The notes under the pieces were generated by a model. It searched no databases. It was not told the origin of the DNA and saw only the letters and a list, made by a program, of their open reading frames with translations. A stretch of DNA of 64,000 bases from an uncultured Paracoccaceae bacterium (GTDB lineage Bacteria; Pseudomonadota; Alphaproteobacteria; Rhodobacterales; Rhodobacteraceae): contig CANLDN010000003.1 of assembly GCA_947489445.1 (NCBI GenBank), positions 310,001 to 374,000 of the forward strand, in the 5' to 3' direction. Made by a program: the position numbers and the translations under genes. Positions 1 through 7,374 of the stretch are shown piece after piece; positions within the stretch are counted from its first letter, which is position 1, and each line of letters starts with the position of its first letter.

Positions 1-221
1 TTGACAATTCCGCCTTCACTGTTGGTGGTGGATATCAAGTGATTGATGATCTGTGGGTCGATGCAAACTTTGGCATCATTGACTTGGAGACAGCGTCGGA
101 CGATATCAACCGTTTCCAGATTGCGATCACTTACGAAATGGGTGACCGGAAGCGTATCGATACTCGCTTTGACCAGGCGTCTATTGACGATCTTCAGGCA
201 GGTTTTGGTGCTGGATTCTGA
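1..221 (+). CDS. C-terminal fragment of an outer-membrane beta-barrel protein
   Basis: The reading frame is open from the window edge (codons begin at base 3) to a TGA at 219-221, giving about 72 residues with the 5' part cut off. The fragment alternates polar and hydrophobic residues in short strands (VGGGYQVIDDLWVDANF, FQIAITYEMG) and ends in phenylalanine. A terminal aromatic residue is the usual BamA recognition signal of outer-membrane barrels. A strong intrinsic terminator follows at 256-280. I infer a barrel of the porin or OmpA-like type; the exact family cannot be named from the tail alone. Confidence 0.55.
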   Translation, partial: DNSAFTVGGGYQVIDDLWVDANFGIIDLETASDDINRFQIAITYEMGDRKRIDTRFDQASIDDLQAGFGAGF

Positions 222-255
222 TCTAGAATCAACTGTTTGTTGAAAATAAGAAATG

Positions 256-280
256 GCCCGCGCTTTGGCGCGGGCTTTTT
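256..280 (+). terminator. intrinsic terminator after the outer-membrane protein gene
   Basis: An 8-bp GC stem, GCCCGCGC at 256-263 pairing with GCGCGGGC at 268-275, has a 4-base loop and is followed by five T (276-280). It lies 35 bases after the stop of the outer-membrane gene. Confidence 0.85.
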
Positions 281-324
281 ATGCAAAGCGGCCGAGGCTA
301 ATGCAGATTTGATATGTTTCGTTG

Positions 325-792
325 TCAGGCTTCTTGCAGAACGGATGGCCAGTTTGCGTCACCCCTTGCGATATTGCCGGGTATGTCGCGCTGCCATCGC
401 CGTTGGATGCGCCGTGAAAAGTTCAGGTAGAGCTTGCCATCCACGATCCGCCACGCATCGGGTACGGTGGACGCCGTGTAGCCTTCGCTAACCGCCCAAG
501 CGCAGTAGCCGCCATATTGCGGCGCATAAGCTGCCGGATCAGCCGCGAAGGTGTCGCGATTTTCAACGCTGGTGAAACGCCATGTGGCCCCCATCCAATC
601 ATATGTGATTGCCGGATCGCCTGATACGGGTTCGTTTTGTGTGAAGTAGGCGACAGGATCAGTGCCATCAATGGCGATACCATCATTGGCATAAACAGAC
701 GGTTTTGTCTGGGCATGGGCCAATGTGCCGGTCAGCGCGACCAGTGGCAAGCTGGCCGAAAATGTCAGGATATGTCGGCGGGTCGGTTGCAT
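325..792 (-). CDS. YHS domain protein, exported (Tat-like signal)
   Basis: A 155-residue protein. The N-terminus has twin arginines followed by a hydrophobic stretch and an AHA/Q cleavage site (about residues 5-28), so export is likely, possibly by Tat. The remainder matches the YHS family pattern: a DGTDPVAYF segment near residue 41, then a YDWMGATWRFTS strand, and a YAPQYGGYCAWAVSEG motif near residues 89-104. YHS proteins are small and often linked to metal or redox stress, but their biochemical role is not settled. The gene is alone; an SD-like GGAG precedes the ATG. It converges on the plus-strand outer-membrane gene. Confidence 0.8.
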   Translation of the reverse strand: MQPTRRHILTFSASLPLVALTGTLAHAQTKPSVYANDGIAIDGTDPVAYFTQNEPVSGDPAITYDWMGATWRFTSVENRDTFAADPAAYAPQYGGYCAWAVSEGYTASTVPDAWRIVDGKLYLNFSRRIQRRWQRDIPGNIARGDANWPSVLQEA

Positions 793-1058
793 TGGGAGGC
801 TCCATCATCTGTGCGGTACTTCGCCAAATAGATTACGCAGGTCCGGTCAGAACGCGAGTAGGATCACCGAGAGTTTATTCTTATGTCATTGGCCACCTTC
901 TGGTGGCGCACCCCGATCGCCCCGACTTTCGGAAAACTGGCCGTTCCTTCAATACCTCGGACGATGAAGTGCTTTGATAGTTGAGGAATTTGCGTCAAGC
1001 CGTGATAACGGACGTGCCTTGCCCCGGCTGTTTACAGTATTTATCGAAGGACGACGCG

Positions 1059-1808
1059 ATGCCGAAATTCTGCGCCAACCTGACCTGGCTGTTTCAGGAG
1101 CTACCGTTTATCGAGCGTTTTGCGGCCGCCAAAGAAGCAGGTTTCGCCGCGGTTGAGGTGCTTTTTCCCTATGACAGCAACGCGCAGGATATCGTCAATG
1201 AATTGGGCCGGTATGAATTAACCATGGCCCTGATCAATTGCCCGCCACCGAATTACACAGGGGGCGATCAGGGCTGGGCTGCTGTGCCGGCCACGCAAGA
1301 CAGGTTTCGCCGCGATTTTAACCGTGCCGTCCGATATGCAAAGACGCTAGGCGCCCGCCATCTGCATGTCATGGCCGGTGAGGCCGTAGGCGACGCCGCC
1401 CGCGCATGTTTCATTGATAACCTGCGCTGGGCCGCCGCACAGGCCCCCAAGCAAATCCTGACGATCGAGCCGATTAACGCGGATACGATGCCCGGGTATT
1501 TCCTGAACGATTTCGACCTTGCCCGCGACGTGATTGAAACAGTGGCAGCCCCCAATGTTCGGCTGCAGTTTGATGCCTTTCACGCAGCCAAGATCACCGG
1601 CGACGTCATGGGCACCTGGGCTGCCATGCAAGATCTGGTCGCCCATGTCCAAGTTGCCCAGTTGCCCGACCGCACAGAGCCCGACAAGGGCGCGATCGAT
1701 TATCCTGCATTCTTTGCCCAGCTTGATGCGGATGGCTATGCCGGTTGGGTCAGTGGCGAATATGGACCCATGACCCACACAGAACAGGGGTTGGGTTGGA
1801 TTGCCTGA
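1059..1808 (+). CDS. hyi: hydroxypyruvate isomerase (TIM-barrel, Hyi family)
   Basis: Predicted to interconvert hydroxypyruvate and tartronate semialdehyde in glyoxylate metabolism. I start at ATG 1059 (MPKFCANLTWLF), preceded by a GAAGG Shine-Dalgarno; the open frame extends upstream to 981, but that part does not resemble the family. The 249 residues are close to the usual length of about 260. Typical Hyi/xylose-isomerase-like features are visible: FAANLTWLF-type start, GFAAVEVLFPYD, LTIEPIN, a VRLQFDAFHA metal-site segment, and VSGEYGP near the C-terminus. No glyoxylate carboligase or tartronate reductase gene is adjacent, so pathway context comes from the family only. Confidence 0.85.
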   Translation: MPKFCANLTWLFQELPFIERFAAAKEAGFAAVEVLFPYDSNAQDIVNELGRYELTMALINCPPPNYTGGDQGWAAVPATQDRFRRDFNRAVRYAKTLGARHLHVMAGEAVGDAARACFIDNLRWAAAQAPKQILTIEPINADTMPGYFLNDFDLARDVIETVAAPNVRLQFDAFHAAKITGDVMGTWAAMQDLVAHVQVAQLPDRTEPDKGAIDYPAFFAQLDADGYAGWVSGEYGPMTHTEQGLGWIA

Positions 1809-1823
1809 GCGCGGGTGCTTTGC

Positions 1824-2258
1824 TTACGCTGTTGCCTCGATCTGGGGCCTTTCTGGCCGCCACATGGGGCCGACGGCCACCAGCAGGATGATGATGTTAA
1901 ACAGCGCATTCGACACGTTGCCGGACGCCACGGAACCGGCGCTGTCCAGTATGAACCAAGCCAGCAAACCCGTCAGCACGGACCGGCGCACCGCCTCTGG
2001 TGCGGCGTTATGGGCTGCCCCGGACAAACACCAGATCATGACGCCCCAGCCCAACAGGAACCCGCCTGTCAACGCCGACAGGAACCGGGTTGTGGGCGCA
2101 AATTCCTGTGCGCCATCAAGTGGCCAAGCTAACAGATCAAGTGTGAAGCGTGCGGGTTCCGCTGTCCCCATCATGCTGCCAAGAAAGAAAACAGGCCCGA
2201 ATGCACCCACAGCAATCGCCGTGATCTTGAGCCAGGTTTTGTGAGGAATTGAAGTCAT
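1824..2258 (-). CDS. small integral membrane protein, function unknown
   Basis: A 144-residue protein with four hydrophobic segments, roughly residues 10-28, 60-80, 92-112 and 117-135. A four-helix inner-membrane protein is the reasonable reading. I do not recognise conserved catalytic residues. It converges on hyi (15-base gap) and is divergent from the XRE regulator at 2369. The 110-base intergenic region may therefore hold promoters for both, and the regulator could control it. No signal peptide distinct from the first helix is seen. Confidence 0.6.
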   Translation of the reverse strand: MTSIPHKTWLKITAIAVGAFGPVFFLGSMMGTAEPARFTLDLLAWPLDGAQEFAPTTRFLSALTGGFLLGWGVMIWCLSGAAHNAAPEAVRRSVLTGLLAWFILDSAGSVASGNVSNALFNIIILLVAVGPMWRPERPQIEATA

Positions 2259-2368
2259 TTCTACGCTCCGATTGCTAGATGTTACAGAGCCATAGCCTGA
2301 GCCTGATCATCAAAACAATTACCTGACAGGTAACTGACGCCGCGCAAATGTGACGCTAGGATGATACA

Positions 2369-3127
2369 ATGAATGATTTTCCACAGACCTTAAAAACATG
2401 GCGCAAGGCGCGCCGATTCAGCCAATTGCAACTGGCCATGATGGCCGATGTGTCATCGCGCCATCTGTCCTTTTTGGAAACCGGGCGCGCGCGTCCCAGC
2501 CCGCAAATGATCCAACGTCTGGGCGAGGCGCTGGAGCTGCCGCTATCGGCCCGCAATCAGCTATTGAGCCATGCCGGATTTGCGGCCCGTTACCCTGCCC
2601 GTCAATGGGCAGAGGCCGATATGACCCCGATCCGCGCCGCAATTGCCTATACGTTGGAACGTCATGATCCGTACCCGGCGCTGGCGCTGGATCGATTGTG
2701 GTGTGTTGTTCAGATGAACGATGCTGCCCGCCGCCTGTTTGCCCAAATCGGTGTTGCAGAGGGTGACAGTCTTTTGCAATTGATGATGTCTGACCATTTC
2801 CCCGCATATATCGAGAATTGGCCTGAGGTGGCCCATCATGCCGCTTTGCGGTTGCGCACCGAAAGCGCCGCACAGGGCGGTGTTGCCGCGCTTGAGACGG
2901 CGGCGCAGCAGCTATCGGCTGTGCCCGGTCAGGGTGGCGCGGCGCCACGACCGGTTGTTCCCACAATCTATGTGTCCGGTGACATGCGCCTGTCGCTTTT
3001 TGCAACGATCGCGCAGTTTGGTACGCCAGAGGATTTGATGCTGGATGACTTGCGGATTGAACTCTACTTTCCTGCTGACGGCCGTACCGAACACATATTG
3101 CGCAGCAGCGCGGACGATCTGGCGTGA
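2369..3127 (+). CDS. XRE-family regulator with MmyB-type ligand domain
   Basis: A 252-residue protein. Residues 6-62 form a Cro/CI helix-turn-helix (RKARRFSQLQLAMMADVSSRHLSFLETGRARPSPQMIQRL). The C-terminal portion (about 90-250) matches the MmyB-like ligand-binding domain, a PAS-like fold in this family that is thought to bind small hydrophobic molecules. The family pattern RHDPYPALALDRLW, followed by NDAARRLF, is clear. It is divergently oriented to the membrane protein at 1824-2258 and is the likely regulator of it or of the following VOC gene. That target assignment is inference from position. Confidence 0.85.
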   Translation: MNDFPQTLKTWRKARRFSQLQLAMMADVSSRHLSFLETGRARPSPQMIQRLGEALELPLSARNQLLSHAGFAARYPARQWAEADMTPIRAAIAYTLERHDPYPALALDRLWCVVQMNDAARRLFAQIGVAEGDSLLQLMMSDHFPAYIENWPEVAHHAALRLRTESAAQGGVAALETAAQQLSAVPGQGGAAPRPVVPTIYVSGDMRLSLFATIAQFGTPEDLMLDDLRIELYFPADGRTEHILRSSADDLA

Positions 3128-3243
3128 ATAGTCACCCCACGGCGCAGCAGTCCTGACTTCATCCTGAAAACATGCTGACATAACGCTGTCAGCAGGGGTA
3201 GGATAACCTGTCCTCATCAACCAAGACATAAAGGAGATGAGAG

Positions 3244-3609
3244 ATGGGTGATCGTGCAATTATCGTGTGGGGCGAAATTCCTGTGACCGATATGGAGAAG
3301 GCAGTGGCGTTCTATAACACTGTCTTTGGCTATGAGATGACGATTGATACGTCGGGGCCAAATCCGATGGCGGTTCTTGGTGGGTCCATGGACGATGCGG
3401 GTTGTCATTTATATCCCGGCACGCCTGCGCCGGATGGCGGCAGTACGATCCATCTGGGTCTGACTGATAAGCTGGAGGCGGGGATGGAACGCTGCAAGGC
3501 TGCGGGTGGTGAGATTGTGGGTGATGTGATCGCCATGCCCTTTGGTCGCTTTGCCTATGCCAAGGATCTGGATGGTAATTCGATTGGTCTGTTCGAGGCC
3601 GCATCCTAA
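3244..3609 (+). CDS. VOC (glyoxalase/bleomycin-resistance fold) family protein
   Basis: A 121-residue single vicinal-oxygen-chelate domain: an IPVTDMEKAVAFYNTVFGYEM start, a central beta region, and a C-terminal AKDLDGNSIGLFE with the usual metal-ligand glutamate. Proteins of this size usually dimerise; the substrate cannot be predicted. A strong AAGGAGATGAGAG Shine-Dalgarno precedes the ATG. The TAA stop is directly followed by the ATG of the WYL regulator (no gap), so the two are translationally linked and probably functionally related. Confidence 0.85.
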   Translation: MGDRAIIVWGEIPVTDMEKAVAFYNTVFGYEMTIDTSGPNPMAVLGGSMDDAGCHLYPGTPAPDGGSTIHLGLTDKLEAGMERCKAAGGEIVGDVIAMPFGRFAYAKDLDGNSIGLFEAAS

Positions 3610-4293
3610 ATGCGCCGGGCTGACCGCCTTTTCCAGATATTGCAATATCTGCGTGGTGGTCGCCTGACGACGGCAGCACAGCTTGCCGAAAAACTTGAGG
3701 TCACGCCGCGGACGATTTATCGCGACGTGGCCCATTTGATTGGGTCCGGTGTTCCGATTGAGGGTGAGGCCGGCGTCGGCTATCTGATGCGCGACGGTTA
3801 TGATTTGCCGCCTTTGATGTTTACGCCAGATGAGATTGTGGCCCTCGTGTCCGGTGCCCGTATTTTGCAAAGCTGGGGCGGCACCAAGATGGCCGCCGCC
3901 GCCCAAGAAGCCTTGGTCAAGATTGATACTGTTCTGCCGGATGACGCCCGCGCGCAGGTGGGGCAGGTCAATGTCCATGTATTGGACACCCCGTGGCAGG
4001 ATGGGTCATGGCGCGGTTTTCTGGATCGGTTCGAGGCGGCGTCGGAGAACCATATCCGCCTGCGTATGACCTATGCCGATGAGGCGGGCGCACAGACAGA
4101 GCGCGCGGTACGCCCGTTGGGTGTCTGGTTCTGGGGCACCGTCTGGACGGCGGTATGCTGGTGCGAGTTGCGCGAAGATTTTCGCATGTTCCGGCTGGAC
4201 CGCGTTCTGGCGTTGGAAGAACTTGATCGCTTTCGCCCGACCAAGGAACAGACATTGCGCGCCTTTATGGAAGCCGAGGCCTATTGTCGATGA
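3610..4293 (+). CDS. YafY-type HTH/WYL transcriptional regulator
   Basis: A 227-residue protein. The N-terminal winged helix (about 1-60, RRADRLFQILQYLRGGR... VTPRTIYRDVAHL) is of the DeoR/HTH_11 type. The C-terminal part carries a WYL-like domain (RAVRPLGVWFWGTVWTAVCWCELREDFRMFRLDRV, about 155-205), in which the classical W-Y-L residues are varied. WYL domains sense nucleic acid or nucleotide-like ligands in several systems. The ATG abuts the VOC stop codon, so the regulator is co-expressed with that enzyme. No defence genes are nearby, so a metabolic role is more likely. Confidence 0.85.
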   Translation: MRRADRLFQILQYLRGGRLTTAAQLAEKLEVTPRTIYRDVAHLIGSGVPIEGEAGVGYLMRDGYDLPPLMFTPDEIVALVSGARILQSWGGTKMAAAAQEALVKIDTVLPDDARAQVGQVNVHVLDTPWQDGSWRGFLDRFEAASENHIRLRMTYADEAGAQTERAVRPLGVWFWGTVWTAVCWCELREDFRMFRLDRVLALEELDRFRPTKEQTLRAFMEAEAYCR

Positions 4294-4366
4294 ACGCACG
4301 GAAATGTGGGTGGCTCTGCGGATTTGACGGTCTATTCTTGGTCGCAGGGTAAAGGGGCCGCATATA

Positions 4367-5374
4367 ATGCTGATCAAACGCCGTGTATTTCTGTCAGGAG
4401 CCGCGTCCGCGCTGGCAACCCCGATGCTGGCGCAGGCAGATCAATGGGCGGCTGTGGCCGACGCGGCCCGCGCGCTGTCGCAGTGTCGCGCCTTGGCTAT
4501 TCGTCAATCCGGTCAGGCGGTGCTGTCACAGGTGTTTCGCGGCCCGGCGATCAATCGTGCTGTCCCGATCAAATCGGTGTCCAAGACGATTGTTGCCGCC
4601 CTGACCGGCGCCGCCTTGGACCGCGCAGAGATTGCGTCGGTTGATGTCCGTTTGGGCGACGTGGCCCCGCGTTTGATCCCAAGTCGGGCCGATCCGCGTG
4701 TGGCGGAAATTACCGTGGCTGATCTTGTCACCATGCAGGCAGGCTTGGAACGTACCTCTGGCGGCAATTATGGGGCTTGGGTGAGCAGTCCGAACTGGGT
4801 TGCGGATGCGCTGTCCCGGCCTTTTGTGGCCGAGCCGGGGCGTCGGATGCTGTATTCTACGGGGTCGTTTCATATTCTGGGTGCCGTGCTGGCCGAGGTG
4901 TCAGGGCAAAGCCTGCTGACGCTGGCCCGCGCGCGGTTGGGTCAGCCATTGGGCATTGATATCCCCGCATGGACACGTGATCCGCAGGGGCGCTATATGG
5001 GGGGCAATGAGATGGCGTTGACGCTGGAGGGCATGGTCCGCTTTGGCGAGATGTACCGCCTGGGCGGCCAGTTTGGCGGCGCGCAGGTCTTGAGCGCGGA
5101 TTGGGTGGCGCGGTCGTTTCAGACCCGGACGCGGTCCCCGTTTTCGGGGTTGGATTATGGCTATGGCTGGTTTTTGGGTCAGGCTGCGGGTGTGCGATAC
5201 GCGCTGGCCCGTGGTTATGGTGGCCAGATTATTTGTGTGGCCCCCGAGGTGGAATTGACCGTGGCCTTGACGTCGGACCCGACCCAACCGGCGCGCTCTG
5301 GCGGATATTTCGGTGATATCATGCGGCTGATCCAAGGGGCGGTTTTGCCGACGGCGCGGGCACGGATGGGCTGA
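4367..5374 (+). CDS. exported serine hydrolase, class C beta-lactamase fold
   Basis: A 335-residue protein with a KRRVFLSGAASALATPMLAQA signal (residues 4-24, Tat-like). The active-site SxxK motif is S70-V-S-K73 (IKSVSKTIVAAL). The second motif Y-S-T lies in LYSTGSFHILGAVLAE, near residue 164. The C-terminal YGGQIICVAPE supplies the region where an HxG or KTG motif is expected. The family includes esterases, D-aminopeptidases and penicillin-binding-protein-like enzymes. Length is slightly below full class C beta-lactamases, so I favour an esterase or peptidase over a resistance enzyme. No operon partner is evident. Confidence 0.8.
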   Translation: MLIKRRVFLSGAASALATPMLAQADQWAAVADAARALSQCRALAIRQSGQAVLSQVFRGPAINRAVPIKSVSKTIVAALTGAALDRAEIASVDVRLGDVAPRLIPSRADPRVAEITVADLVTMQAGLERTSGGNYGAWVSSPNWVADALSRPFVAEPGRRMLYSTGSFHILGAVLAEVSGQSLLTLARARLGQPLGIDIPAWTRDPQGRYMGGNEMALTLEGMVRFGEMYRLGGQFGGAQVLSADWVARSFQTRTRSPFSGLDYGYGWFLGQAAGVRYALARGYGGQIICVAPEVELTVALTSDPTQPARSGGYFGDIMRLIQGAVLPTARARMG

Positions 5375-5378
5375 TGGA

Positions 5379-5391
5379 GGGGTAGAGCCCC
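5379..5391. repeat. GGGG-TAGAG-CCCC hairpin
   Basis: A small inverted repeat, GGGG (5379-5382) and CCCC (5388-5391) around TAGAG, directly after the serine hydrolase. A near-copy with loop TAGAA sits at 5' position 25605. No T-tract follows, so this is not a standard terminator. Confidence 0.4.
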
Positions 5392-5547
5392 ACCCCGCAC
5401 AACGCTCGGCTCGATAAGTTGCGCACCCACAAACGCCAAGTCTTGAGATCAATTTGCCTGAGTGCAGCCGTGAATGGCGTGCAATCGTTCAGCCGCCATC
5501 CGGTACGCTGCATATGATCGTGATTTCGATCAGGAAGATGTCGATCC

Positions 5548-5553
5548 TTGACA
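5548..5553 (+). promoter_or_regulatory. candidate -35 box of the GST-VOC-tetR operon
   Basis: A consensus TTGACA lies 51 bases before the GST start codon. A 17-base spacer puts the -10 region at 5571-5576, inside the palindrome at 5567-5588. The -10 itself is poor, which would fit a tightly regulated promoter. Confidence 0.45.
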
Positions 5554-5566
5554 TGAATGCCAAATT

Positions 5567-5588
5567 ATGTACCGATCGTTCGGTACAT
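5567..5588. promoter_or_regulatory. palindromic operator, probable TetR binding site
   Basis: Two perfect 9-bp arms, ATGTACCGA (5567-5575) and TCGGTACAT (5580-5588), flank TCGT. This spacing and size are typical of TetR-family operators. It overlaps the expected -10 region and lies 16 bases before the GST start. The operon's last gene is a TetR regulator, so autoregulation is the simple explanation. Confidence 0.75.
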
Positions 5589-5604
5589 AGTGGAGGTATC
5601 GAAA

Positions 5605-6198
5605 ATGAAACTCTATGATCTTGAGCTGTCGGGAAATTGTTACAAGGTCCGGCTTTTCCTTGCGTTGATTGGGCAGGAATACGAGCTCCGACCGGTCGAC
5701 TTTCTTGATGGCGAGCACAAGACTGAAGGTTTCATTGCTCGGAACCTTTTTGGAGAGATACCCGTGCTTGTCGATGGGGATCTGATTTTGCGCGACTCTC
5801 AGGCGATCCTCGTCTATCTGGCCCGGAAGTACGGCAAAACCGATTGGTATCCGCCCGAGGCTGCTGATGAAGCGTCCGTGATGCAATGGTTGATGGTCGC
5901 GGAGAGTGAGATTGCCCGGGGGCCGAATGATGCCCGCCTGCATGACAAGTTTGGTTTTGCCATTGACGTTGACGTGGCGCGCGAGAAATCCGCGCATGTT
6001 CTCAGTATTCTTGATCGTCATCTTTTGACGCGAAGATGGCTCGAACTCGACAGGCCGACAATTGCGGATATTGCCTGCTTTCCCTACATCGCCCTGAGTC
6101 ACGAGGGCGCGGTATCATTGGAGCCCTATCGCGCCGTCAGCGCTTGGGTGGACCGCGTCAAGGCGATTCCTGGTTTTGTCCCAATGCCTGCCATTTAA
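5605..6198 (+). CDS. glutathione S-transferase
   Basis: A 197-residue protein beginning at ATG 5605 (MKLYDLELSGNCYKVRLF). The frame extends upstream to 5557, but that would overlap the operator, and GGAGG at 5591 provides a Shine-Dalgarno for 5605. The N-terminal thioredoxin-like domain has the GEIPVLVDGDLILRDSQAILVYLARKYG signature (GSH-binding cis-Pro and D/S pair). The C-terminal helical domain contains PTIADIACFPYIAL with the N-capping region. It is first in a three-gene operon with a VOC protein and a TetR repressor. I infer a thiol-dependent detoxification system induced by an electrophile. Confidence 0.9.
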   Translation: MKLYDLELSGNCYKVRLFLALIGQEYELRPVDFLDGEHKTEGFIARNLFGEIPVLVDGDLILRDSQAILVYLARKYGKTDWYPPEAADEASVMQWLMVAESEIARGPNDARLHDKFGFAIDVDVAREKSAHVLSILDRHLLTRRWLELDRPTIADIACFPYIALSHEGAVSLEPYRAVSAWVDRVKAIPGFVPMPAI

Positions 6199-6212
6199 AG
6201 GAGGCCGCTTTG

Positions 6213-6635
6213 ATGTCTTTTAACGTCACGTCCTACGAACATGTTGGTATCCGGGTGACCGACCGCGCGCGCGCGATCCGGTTTTACGAAGCACTTGGCT
6301 GGAAGGAAGAAATCGATCTGCCCGAGCACAAGGCCAATGAGATGGTCAATGCCAGCGGCGTCTACATCAATCTGATCTTCAATGGTGTGCCGTGTGAAGG
6401 CAGCAAGAACATCCTTCAGGATGAGGCCGTCAAGCACCCGGGCATGACCCATGCGGCGTTCATTGTGGATGATTTGGATGCCTTGATGGCCAAACTCGAT
6501 GAGGAAAACATCCGGATCACCGATGGTCCACATATCTATAGCGGTCGACGCAAGGTCATTTTTGTCCGTGACCCGGACGGCAATGTGCTTGAATTCAACG
6601 AACTCCTGACCGACATTCCATCCTTACAGACCTAA
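6213..6635 (+). CDS. VOC family protein of the TetR-controlled operon
   Basis: A 140-residue vicinal-oxygen-chelate protein starting at ATG 6213 with a strong AAAGGAGG Shine-Dalgarno (6197-6204) that overlaps the GST stop codon. It has a paired beta-alpha-beta-beta-beta layout: EHVGIRVTDRARAIRFYEALGW at the start, THAAFIVDDLDALMAKL in the middle, and VRDPDGNVLEFNE with the metal-ligand glutamate at the end. Co-occurrence with a GST suggests that it handles a glutathione adduct or dioxygenates/isomerises the same toxic compound; the substrate is not evident. Confidence 0.9.
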   Translation: MSFNVTSYEHVGIRVTDRARAIRFYEALGWKEEIDLPEHKANEMVNASGVYINLIFNGVPCEGSKNILQDEAVKHPGMTHAAFIVDDLDALMAKLDEENIRITDGPHIYSGRRKVIFVRDPDGNVLEFNELLTDIPSLQT

Positions 6636-6659
6636 ATCCTGGTCGGGCGGGGGATATTC

Positions 6660-7232
6660 ATGAGTGCGTTGGACAATGATCAGAAGCGACAGCCGGACAT
6701 TCTGCAAGACGTCGCGCGGATTTTCCGGGCCAACGGCTTTCACGGCACCACGATAAGCGTCGTTTCTGAACGGACCGGGCTGGGCAAGTCCAGCATCTAC
6801 CATCATTTCGGACGCGGAAAATCCGAGATGGCGCAGCGTTCGCTCGACGTTGTCGCGACATTCATGGAGGCGATGGAGGCCACGGCGGGAGATACGTCTG
6901 TCCCAACTTCAGCCAGATGGGAAGCGGTCGCAAAAATGCTTCGGGAGTATTACGAGAATGGTCAGCTTGGGTGCTTACTGGCTGTCTTCTCTCTTGAAGA
7001 TGTGCCTGATGAGCTGCGCGCCCGCACGAAACTGCTTTTTGATCGCTGGCTTGCTGCGATGACGCTGCTTTGCAACCCGGATCAATGCGATGAGGCGGAT
7101 GCCCAACGCTTTGCGCGTCATGCGGTCATGATGATCCAGGGCGGGCTTGTCCTATCGCGGGCGCAATCATCGGGAGACGCATTCGAGCAAGCCCTGGCAG
7201 AGGTCGCATCTGCGGTGTCCGATCGGTCATAA
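6660..7232 (+). CDS. TetR-family repressor of the GST-VOC operon
   Basis: A 190-residue protein. The N-terminal TetR helix-turn-helix is clear (ILQDVARIFRANGFHGTTISVVSERTGLGKSSIYHHFGRGKSEM, residues 13-57). The C-terminal ligand domain resembles the LmrA/YxaF-like class (LGCLLAVFSLEDVPDELRART). It follows the VOC gene after 24 bases on the same strand. The palindrome at 5567-5588 in front of the first gene is the natural operator, making this a self-contained inducible unit. Confidence 0.9.
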   Translation: MSALDNDQKRQPDILQDVARIFRANGFHGTTISVVSERTGLGKSSIYHHFGRGKSEMAQRSLDVVATFMEAMEATAGDTSVPTSARWEAVAKMLREYYENGQLGCLLAVFSLEDVPDELRARTKLLFDRWLAAMTLLCNPDQCDEADAQRFARHAVMMIQGGLVLSRAQSSGDAFEQALAEVASAVSDRS

Positions 7233-7335
7233 CGCCGCACATGTCCTGTCTGGGCACAGGGGTGTGTCGGGGGGCTTGATAATGCGTCAAGCGCAGGCTG
7301 AGACTTGGGCTAGTGGTTGTTTGTATCTCAGTTTG

Positions 7336-7362
7336 CCCACCTCACCTATGCGGTAAGGTGGG
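7336..7362. repeat. CCCACCT...AGGTGGG intergenic inverted repeat
   Basis: CCCACCT (7336-7342) and AGGTGGG (7356-7362) pair across 13 bases, in the 142-base gap between the convergent tetR and VWA genes. It belongs with the AAGGTGSG palindromes at 23761, 26015 and 51902. Confidence 0.5.
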
Positions 7363-7374
7363 ACGTTGTTGTGC

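Noticed and set aside
705..977. Open frame upstream of hydroxypyruvate isomerase
   Set aside because: No Shine-Dalgarno and no protein-like pattern; the region probably holds only a promoter and a GCCACC/GGTGGC hairpin at 892-907.
3610..4293. WYL regulator as a sign of a defence island
   Set aside because: Neighbours are a VOC protein and a serine hydrolase; no nuclease, helicase, methyltransferase or toxin gene is nearby.
4367..5374. Beta-lactamase resistance gene
   Set aside because: SxxK is present, but the length, the Y-S-T second motif and the absence of ampR suggest an esterase or peptidase instead.
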